Source: Zopfochytrium polystomum (Eukaryota > Chytridiomycota > Chytridiomycetes > Chytridiales > Chytridiaceae). From it: 64,000 bases of DNA. Below, piece after piece: positions 57,017 through 64,000 of this stretch. The stretch spans positions 62,001-126,000 of the forward strand of contig JAIVFJ010000103.1 in the NCBI GenBank assembly GCA_025765615.1, read 5' to 3'. A program made the position numbers and the translations under genes. Under the pieces are notes generated by a model. That model did no database searches and was not told where the DNA came from. It saw nothing but the letters and a program-made list of their open reading frames with translations. Positions within the stretch are counted from its first letter, which is position 1. Each line of letters begins with the position of its first letter.

Positions 57017-57217
57017 TTACAGTGAATTTCATATTCCTTGAGATTTTGGGGCTGAAAAAAAAATGTTTCGGGGGAGCAAAAAAAAGTTTTCGATTGGGGA
57101 GGTGGTCAGTCTCCATTTCGGGGTGGTCCGTCTCCAATTGTGAAAAGTTTTTTTTGCCCTCCACCAAACTTTTTTTTTGCTGCCTCAAAATCTCAAGGTA
57201 TATGAAATTGACAGTAA
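57017..57217. mobile_element. Foldback MITE, copy 2
   Basis: A near-identical direct copy of the unit 31 bp to its left. Its ends are TTACAGTGAATTTCATATTC and, inverted, TTACTGTCAATTTCATATAC. TTA/TAA at the ends suits the 3-bp TTA/TAA targets of PIF/Harbinger elements, and a Harbinger transposase starts 270 bp downstream. Confidence 0.75.
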
Positions 57218-57486
57218 TCAGTGGGTCAAAACCATTTTCACAATGGTCTGAATGTTTAAAGTGTGGCAAGCCACTTTCGCAAACCAATACCGAAACTTTG
57301 CCCAAAGCCGAGACCCCTCTCAATGGCCGTTTTCGCAAGAGGAAAAAAAACTATATAATAATAATGATACATTTTATGTGAGAGGTCGTTTCAAGTGGCA
57401 AAAGAGGAAATCTTTAATGGGGAAGAAAAAATCGGCTGCCTGGGTTTAACTCGGTTTTTGACATCAGATGCAGGACAGTAGTCGCT

Positions 57487-58395
57487 ATGCACTACCTCTG
57501 CCATTCCGGCTCCCTCGTTGAATCAGCGAAAGTTTTTGGGATGAGCAAGCCTTCTGCATCACAATACGTATGGGAGGTTATTGATGTGATCGAAGCCTCT
57601 TTCGGACAGGTTGTCCTTCCCAAGACCCCCGACGAGTGACGAGCAGAGTGGGAGGGCTTCCCAAACACCTATCTCGCCATAGATGGGTCTCTGTTTGAAA
57701 TAGAACGTCCCCATGTAAGTTCAGAGTACAACTGAATTTGTTTCGCACTAAAAGTACTGCTGATATCGATTGTTTGCATCACTGCAGGATTTCGAAGGGT
57801 GGTACTGCTCTAAAGGTATCCCGCATTCAATGTCCAGCTGGTGGTTGACCATTGCAAACGCATACGGAACTATGACATCAGAGCTGGATCAGCAAACAAC
57901 AAGCAGATTTTTAACAACTCGAGGTTTGGTGAAACAATCCACAACCTTCTTCCCTGAAACGGGCACATTGTGGCTGACGCTGGCAACGCATTGATGCACC
58001 ATGTTATGATCCCTTCCTCTGTTGATGACTCGATGGCATGAGACAGACATTGCTATAACTACCTCCATTCGCATACCAGGATAACTGTTGAAGGCGCAAT
58101 CGGAATCCTCAAGGGTCGCTTCAAAATCTTCCAGCGACCATTGTATCAGCACTGTCGCCTTCATTATGGTAGAGAGGTGTCTGCTGAGAAGTCGATGGCA
58201 AGACTGATGGAGGCATGCTTTCAGGTGCACAATGTCATCATTGATCTCAAAGATGATACCCCGATCATATCTTTTGTCACAGATGCAAATGCAGACGACA
58301 ATGAGGCTGAAGTACAGGAAGAGGAGATTGTCGTTGGAGGTGCAGCAGTTGGGAAGCGAGATGCCATAAAGGCATATTTGGCTGCAATACAATAA
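57487..58395 (+). pseudogene. PIF/Harbinger (DDE_Tnp_4) transposase, inactivated
   Basis: Exons join(57487..57714,57788..58395). It opens with an HTH-like MHYLCHSGSLVESAKVFGMS, then TYLAIDGSLFEIERPH (first catalytic Asp), DFEGWYCSKG, AFNVQLVVDH, NNKQIFNNSRFGETIHNLL, GHIVADAGNALMHHVMIP (second Asp), EGAIGILKGRFKIFQRPL (third acidic residue) and MARLMEACFQVHNVII, the HARBI1-type order. Three in-frame stops interrupt it, all TGA (after KTPDE, NLLP and DSMA), and a one-base shift lies at the CCC near 57827. Not functional as written. Confidence 0.85.
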
Positions 58396-58403
58396 ACGCT
58401 TTA

Positions 58404-59514
58404 TTACTGCTGTTTCAACTCACGTACAGCTTGAAGAAAGGCCTGTCCAAGGAGATCAAGGGATTGATCTTGTTTAGTAGCGAGCGCTTCGAACACTTTC
58501 TCCTGCCAAGCGGCCAACTCTGACATTGCGTTATTCAGTCCAGCCTGAGTAATCCCACCGTTCGCACTCGACATAGCCCCTCTAATTGCATTGCCCAGAT
58601 ATACCATCCCGTTTGAATACCTTTGCCAACGCCACTTAAAGCTGAGGGTATGTCTTGCTTTTCTTGCTAGCGTGTTGAGGGTGCCAGGTGGGATGAACTA
58701 GCACTTGGTGTGGTCGCTGTCCGCTGACGCTTGGAATTGCGATCAGGCTCTTCCTCAGTCTCACCAAAGACAGTATCCGTTTCTTTGTTGGTGTTGGCAC
58801 CCTCGCTGTCGTGTGCAAAATTGGCAAACAACCAATCTCCCTGGTCTTCAGTAGGTGCGGCAATGGGGTCGGCTTGTAGTGGCTGGGGTGTTCCGAACGA
58901 TTCACTTGACAGTCCTTTCCGTCCCCCAAAGTAGTGTACCATGGTGTCCCAATATGATGGTAGGCAAGGCTTCTTCTTGTTGCCTGTTTCGAGGAGAGAT
59001 GCACTCACAGAGCCGAATTGTTTCTTCAACGAACTAAACTTGTTTTTGATCTACTGAGTTGGAAAATTGGTTAAACGCAGTAGTGATCAAACTGTATCAT
59101 ACCTGAGTCTCTGAAAAATGCACACCACTTAGAGCGTTGAACTCCAAGGTCACCTTATTCCAGGTGGCAATAATCCCATTCTTATCCGTTGAGTCAAGGA
59201 ATCCATCACAATTAGTTTCAAGGCGACTTTTGAGGAGGCAATCAATCAGATCGTCGTCCCAGATTGCGTCATCAAAGCCTCCCTCTGGCACCTCCTCTGC
59301 ATTCTTTTTCGGCGGCCGCCCTCTCTTTTTCTTTGGTGGATTGTCTGCAGCTGCTGCGCCTTTACCCTTGGTAGCTGGGGTAGCAGCGGTTGGTGCTGCT
59401 TCTAACACGCAGATCGGCGTGGCGGCAGGTGGGACAGCTGATATGGCACTTCCTCCTTTAATAAGATGCGGGTGGCAAAAACCAACTTGGAACAACAATT
59501 TCCGAAAATCCTTA
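58404..59514 (-). pseudogene. Myb/SANT-like partner protein of the Harbinger element, 5' end cut
   Basis: Exons about complement(join(58404..59050,59103..59514)); the acceptor uses cagtag. The N-terminal part has an AT-hook-like KKKRGRPPKKN, then a trihelix/Myb-like WDDDLIDCLLKSRL, IIATWNKVTLEFNALSGVHF, KNKFSSLKKQFG and YWDTMVHYFGG. The C-terminal part (GMVYLGNAIRGAMSSANGGI, then FLQAVRELKQQ) lies after a TAG and a frame change. Harbinger elements normally pair such a DNA-binding protein with the transposase; here it converges with the transposase on the other strand. No ATG is left upstream, because the Tc1/mariner-type element begins at 59515. Confidence 0.65.
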
Positions 59515-59683
59515 CAGCACTAGCCCGAAAACTTTGGTTTTCCAAGTCTTTTTGAGGTGGTTTCGACATTGAATCAACTTGAAATGAATGTTAAATTAAC
59601 GTGCAAATGACCTTGAGTTTTTTTCCAATTCCATCCGTGTCAGCAAAGTCACAAGACCAACTCTCCCGCAAATCAATCAACAG
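59515..59683 (+). repeat. Left terminal inverted repeat of the Tc1/mariner-type element
   Basis: This matches the reverse complement of 62011-62170 from end to end, including the inner block CAAATCAATCAACAG against CGAATCAATCAACAG. Confidence 0.85.
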
Positions 59684-59750
59684 CCACTGTCGCCACTGTC
59701 TCTTGCCGCCTTGCACCAGTTATCGCAACACCTCACCATCCTCAACTGTC

Positions 59751-60770
59751 ATGAGAGGTGTGCGAATTAGCAACCAGATAAGGGAAAGGGTTCATGCCCT
59801 CTCACGAGGACCGCATCACAAGACAGCAGCTGAGCTGGCTTCGCTGTTCAGCGTCAGCGTGCAGTCAGTTCGAAACATTCTGAAAACCTACGCAGAGTGG
59901 GGAACTCATTCCGGCCCAAAAGGGCAAGGGTCGTGGCGCGAGATCAGCCTTACCCGCACAGATATTCAGATTCTCCGTGACACCATTGAGGCAAACCCAT
60001 CTATCTATCAGGACGAGCTTGCTGATGTTATCAGCAACACTCTTCACACCAACGTTTCTGTGAAAGTATCAGAACGGCATGTCGTACGTTGGGATGACGA
60101 GAAAGAAGGTAAAGCTTCCTAGCGCACTCCTTTCACATTCTTACGATCCTTGCTGCAAATGCTGTGATAGCTTTCAGTACAGTTCAAACAGTAGTCGGGG
60201 GAAGCTGTTCAAGCCTGCCAACTAATGATGGCTCTCGAGATTGACGCAGATCGCACCGTCTTCGTTGATCAGACACAAGTAGATGACAAATCCTTCTGTC
60301 GCCGCTACGGCTATGCAACTCGTGGGGATCGGGCATCAGTGGTTCAAACTGGTGTTTGAGGCCAGAGCACCACGCTCATTGCTGCCCTCAGCAAGCGTGG
60401 GATCGTAGCCAAGTCCACAGTGGATGGATCTTCAACTGCCGACATCTTTGTTGACTTTCTCACAAATGTCCTTCTCCCAATGATGCGCGCAGGAGACATG
60501 GTGGTAATGGACAACGCTCGCATTCACCATGACGAGCGAGCAGCACATGTGTGTGAGGAGCATGGTGTTAGACTCATTTTTCTTCCTGCGTACTCTCCAT
60601 TTCTTAACCCGATTGAGGAGGCGTTCTCCATTATCAAAGCTAGATTCAGACGCTTGGAGGCAGACTTTGCTGATGTCCTTGATCGGCGTGATCTAATCTT
60701 GACGGTTTGCGACACAGTCACTGCAGAAAAGGCGAGGGGTATTATTGCACACTCTGGTTACACCCCTTGA
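59751..60770 (+). pseudogene. Tc1/mariner-type transposase, DD34E, with in-frame stops
   Basis: Exon 1, 59751 to about 60106, gives a paired-like HTH: MRGVRISNQIRERVHALSRG, KTAAELASLFSVSVQSVRNI, then SERHVVRW. After a short intron (gtaaag to ttcag near 60178) the catalytic part reads MALEIDADRTVFVDQTQVDD (first Asp), GDMVVMDNARIHH (second Asp) and LPAYSPFLNPIEEAFSIIKA. There are 34 residues between the second Asp and the Glu. A TAG just after the acceptor and a TGA at 60358 (between TGV and GQS) interrupt it, so this copy is probably inactive unless splicing differs. Confidence 0.82.
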
Positions 60771-60833
60771 TTCATCAAATAAATATTCAACCCCTATTCA
60801 CAAGTGCGAGTATTTCCACAGCGTATCCCATCT

Positions 60834-61931
60834 TTACCCCAGCCTTTTCCAGTTCTCACAACTGAAGTGACGAGCGATAAAAGAGATATTTGGTGGTGGC
60901 TGCAGGCAATAATCAAAGTCATCCTCATCGCTTATAACCTCTGCAAGGACTTCTTCAATTGAATTGAAGGTACCGTGGAGTGCAGCCAATGGGGCTGAAA
61001 CCCATGAAGGCGACGTCGACAATGGTGTTGGGGTTGACGGCACAGGGCTGGTGTTGGTTGATCAACAACGGACAAGCCCTTTGTCAGTCCCTCTACAATG
61101 CCAGCGATCAGTTGGCCGGTTTGATGGCTTGTTTTCAGCTTCTTTTTCTCAGCGCGAAACGAGGGAGCTGCTGGAGGATTCTCCAGAGTTGCTCCCATCT
61201 TCTTGTTGACCTGGGAAGGCCCGTTAGATCCCAATCTGAAAGGCGTGCATGGAAGATGTGCATACACTTACAACGCAATGAGCCCAAATTGCAACCATCT
61301 CAGCATCGCAAGGAAGCTCCAAACTGCCCTATCTCCACACCACCTCTCCACCAGCTGAGCCCCACATCTTTTGAATGCTACAAATTGTCTCCTCGAGCTC
61401 GACACTATTGGCGTTCTCCACAATGTTTTTCTCCGATGGATCGGCATTCTCCTTGTTGTGAGAAGTATCGTCATCGCTCTCTCCCTCATCTTGAAGTGGA
61501 CGCTTGCTTGCCTTTGGCGGCAGCGCCAGTTGAACTGTCGTGCAAACCTGCTTGGTTGGGGTGGAAGAGGCAAGAGGAACAGACGTGATCGCAACAGTTT
61601 TGAATCAAAGAAGCAACAGACGGGTTGCTCTGCAGTTCCAGCATCTCCCGTAGAAAGCTCGAAACTGGGTCATGTCTGATTCTGTGTACAGCAGTCGCTG
61701 TCCATCTCGCAATGAGTCACTTGGTTTCTGATATGTCAGCTCCCTAATCGTCTCAGCTGTCACTTCTTCATTGTCGAAGACTCCTGCGATCTCCCATTTC
61801 AAATCCTCAAGAGTGGCAGTCCTCATGTCTGCGATGAGAACCTCATAAGTTTCCTTCTCTCCAAACAATGCCACGTAAGTGGCAGAAAAAGTGGCAGAAA
61901 TGATTGTGGGTGCGTTCTTGGAGTCGCTCAT
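60834..61931 (-). CDS. Second gene inside the Tc1/mariner-type element, unknown function
   Basis: Reading the minus strand from an ATG at 61931: MSDSKNAPTIISATFSATYV, ALFGEKETYEVLIADMRTAT, LEDLKWEIAGVFDNEEVTAE and RDGQRLLYTESDMTQF. The first block has the spacing of a ubiquitin-like or effector-type N-terminal fold, but I do not recognise it. Downstream in other frames, and so presumably in later exons, come an acidic stretch (ESDDDTSHNKENADPSEKNI) and AEKKKLKTSHQTGQLIAGIV, then EGLTKGLSVVDQ. Exon borders are uncertain. The open frame extends upstream into the right terminal repeat. Its place between the repeats makes it a passenger or an accessory gene of the element. Confidence 0.5.
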
Positions 61932-62010
61932 GTTGGACAGGAAGACAGTGGGGAAGATGGCAGCGTCGAGATGGTCCAAGTAACAGTGAGGCGATGATGG
62001 TGTGGAGGAT

Positions 62011-62170
62011 GCTGTTGATTGATTCGCGAGAGAGTTGGTTTTGCGACGGTTGGAATTGAAAAAAAAACGCAAGTTCATTTGCACTTTAATTTAACATTCA
62101 TTTCACGTTGATTCAACGTCGAAACAACTTCAAAAAGACTTGGAAAACCAAAGTTTTCGGGCTAGCGCTG
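62011..62170 (-). repeat. Right terminal inverted repeat of the Tc1/mariner-type element
   Basis: Inverted partner of 59515-59683; TA follows directly at 62171. Confidence 0.85.
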
Positions 62171-62172
62171 TA

Positions 62173-63035
62173 AAAAGATTTTCCTCCTTTCCACTTGAAA
62201 CAACCTCTAAACAAAAACAAAAAACCTGCTTCCTCAAGCCAGCAAACCATATTATTAGTGGAACGGTTAGGGTGTGTCGCCCTTTGCGGAAAAACACAAA
62301 ATTCGATTTTTCCGCAATTTTCTCTCCCTTTGTTGCCGATTTTCGTGGATGAGATTTTGATGTTCCACCACACAAACAACAAAATTCTTTTGGCGTTTTT
62401 TTCTTTTCGCCAGGGGGGACCTGAACCACCCCGTTCTTGCTCAATTTTCATTTTGAGACCGACCAGCACATAGGGTTTACCTAATCAAATTCAAATACAC
62501 TTACATGTAGCTTCAAGAAAGTCTTTCACGTGATTTTTTTTCTTCTGTTGAACAAATACAACAGAAAAAAAAGCACACCAAAAAAAACAAAAAAAAAATT
62601 CATCGCCGTCTCTCGCCTGCCCCATAGGCAGGTCCCTTTCTTGTCGGACACTATCGCGTTCGGACATTCGGCGGACAACAGACTTCCTTCGGACTCCGAA
62701 TTCACAGCAGTGACAACAGAAGCATTCTTGTCCCCTTTGCCTTTGCCTTTGCCGAAAGAACCAAACGCTGCTTTTCGAAAAATGGACAGAAGAGGGCAAA
62801 TGTAAAAAAAAAAAAAAAAAAAAAAAAGGAACAGCAGTACGTCTCGCGAACCCCCTAAACCTCTGCAAACCAGGATTGCAAAGAGAAAATCACAAAAAGG
62901 GCGGTCGGGCATTGGGGAAGAGAGAGAGGAGGGACACCGAACAGAAAATAGAAACAACCAAAACCATTCTCCAAGACAACTGCAGTCGTGTAGAGCCGCT
63001 TGCGCAGGGATGCCAGAGACTTCCAAAGTCGCATT
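62173..63035. other. Transposon flank and 3' region of the FYR gene
   Basis: The left part should be the other half of the site into which the Tc1/mariner-type element inserted, so it may hold the missing 5' end of the Harbinger partner gene. An A run of about 24 lies at 62804-62827. No clear exon is present. Confidence 0.4.
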
Positions 63036-64000
63036 TCAATCATCACCACTGTCGCTGTCGCTCCCACTGCTGCTCCCGCTTCCACTCTCGGATTCCTCGC
63101 TGTGCCCTGCCCCATTGCCGTGCTGCACGGGAGGCGCCGCGGATGGTGCAGGTTGGGCAAGATATGCGCTGGGTTGCGCTGGTTGGTGATACTGCATGTG
63201 GTATTGCGGTTGCGCCGGTGCTGGGGCCGGAGTCGGCAACAGCGCTGGTTGCATGGGTGGAGGAGCATGGTATGACTGAATCGACGGGACTCCTACTGCC
63301 GCGGGTTGTGTGGAGTAATGCACCGCAGGGCTCGAAGATGTGGATGGCTGCGATGATGAGATGGCTGGGGCTCCAGCGGTTGGCGCGGGGAACGGCGACG
63401 ACGACGGTAGCGCTGGTGTCCCAGAGGGGGCGTCCGGTTTTCGGGACCGTTTGCTGGAAGGAGGCGCCTCCTCCCCGGGTCGGAGCAAGCGTTTCGCCCC
63501 ACGACCGGAAATGTACTCGAACTGGGACAGATGGGAGGAGTAAGAGTGAGTGGCAAGCGAAAGAAGAAACAAAACCATGCGAGAGCAGTACCCTCTTGCC
63601 AAATGTAGTTCTTGCACTGACGTGCACCCGGCACGTCTTGAATCAACTTGATCACAACACCTTGAGAGAGCCCAAAGAAATCAGGCCCTGAAGCTCCACC
63701 TGCGTGTTCTCGATTCCGAAGCTGATGCGCGGCTGGATGCAAAAGAAGCAGTTATTCAGTTAGAGCGGCGATTCTCACAACTTCTGGCAAAAGCTCACTC
63801 TTCACGATAGTCGCCCACGCCCCGGTCGCCGAGTTTCCCACTGCCGCTCGATCGGGGGCGTCCTCTGGTGTAACTACAAACTTTGGAGCGTCGCCCGCTT
63901 CCACGATAGTGCAGGTGTATGTGACGGTCGCATTTGGATCCACGATGCTGAGGTACTGTCGGGACGACTTGAATCCGACCGGATAAATGTATCGTTCCGA
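63036..64000 (-). CDS. FYRN/FYRC-domain chromatin protein, 5' part outside the window
   Basis: Visible exons complement(join(63036..63521,63592..63732,63799..>64000)). At the window edge FYRN reads YIYPVGFKSSRQYLSIVDPN and VTYTCTIVEAG. FYRC follows: APKFVVTPEDAPD, SATGAWATIVK, AHQLRNREH, GPDFFGLSQGVVIKLIQDVP and NYIWQE. The last exon starts FEYISGRGAKRLLRPGEEAP and is a Pro/Ser/Gln-rich tail ending in an acidic (GSDSDSGDD) C-terminus. FYR domains occur in chromatin regulators such as MLL-type, TBRG1-like and jumonji proteins; which type cannot be told without the N-terminus. The NYIWQE/FEYISG junction needs one G fewer at 63591-63593 to be a phase-0 GT-AG intron. Confidence 0.75.

Larger units (their letters stand above)
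59513..62172. mobile_element. Tc1/mariner-type transposon (DD34E) with long TIRs and two genes
   Basis: The element is 59515-62170, flanked by TA on both sides (59513-59514, 62171-62172), the canonical target of the superfamily. Its ends are inverted copies: left CAGCACTAGCCCGAAAACTT, right (reverse complement) CAGCGCTAGCCCGAAAACTT. Similarity continues for about 160 bp with scattered mismatches and small gaps. Inside are a transposase on the plus strand and a second, unrelated spliced gene on the minus strand. It inserted into the 5' part of the Harbinger Myb-like gene. Confidence 0.88.

Noticed and set aside
1..64000. tRNA, rRNA or snRNA genes
   Set aside because: Apart from the tRNA-like head of the SINE, I found no cloverleaf or rRNA-like segment by eye; a covariance-model scan would be the proper test.

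Overview
The window is nuclear DNA of a fungus, most likely a zoosporic (chytrid-like) one. Genes carry several short GT-AG introns, are close together on both strands, and are GC-rich with many micro- and minisatellites. Two chitin synthases, one of them with a myosin-motor-like head, and an ARO7-type chorismate mutase point to a fungus. A dynein roadblock light chain and a soluble-type adenylyl cyclase fit a lineage that still makes flagellated cells. The lineage is an inference.

Layout of the gene-dense part, 2.3-37 kb: TPR/2-oxoglutarate oxygenase-like protein (+, 2309-4829); arfaptin/BAR-like protein (-, 5581-7340); a 2.8 kb non-coding stretch with four related stem-loops; a two-TM sensor-like membrane protein (+, 10161-12346); chorismate mutase (+, 13809-15159); ALYREF-like RRM protein (-, 15701-17016); myosin-motor chitin synthase (+, 18514-24709); cytosolic histidyl-tRNA synthetase (+, 25503-27653); dynein roadblock light chain (-, 28045-28863); classical chitin synthase (-, 29477-32608); long coiled-coil protein (+, 33638-36268). 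All those up to 32.6 kb can be spliced into unbroken frames with GT-AG introns.

From about 34 kb every recognisable host gene needs at least one single-base correction, usually in a G or C run: the coiled-coil gene, a soluble-type adenylyl cyclase (+, 37348-41853), a DUF4436 membrane protein (-, 44716-46810), a low-molecular-weight tyrosine phosphatase (+, 47117-48439), a secreted metallophosphatase (-, 49447-51784) and an FYRN/FYRC protein (-, cut by the window end). Regional consensus error or real decay could explain this.

Mobile DNA lies among the later genes. A hAT element (42516-44484) has an 8-bp target duplication and is itself split by a tRNA-derived SINE flanked by an 18-bp duplication. 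At 55.8-62.2 kb there is a nest: two tandem foldback MITEs, a PIF/Harbinger transposase and its Myb-like partner gene, and a Tc1/mariner-type DD34E element with about 160-bp inverted repeats inserted at TA. That last element also carries a second, unrecognised gene on the opposite strand. The stretch 52.4-55.7 kb looks like older, unclassified repeat remnants.
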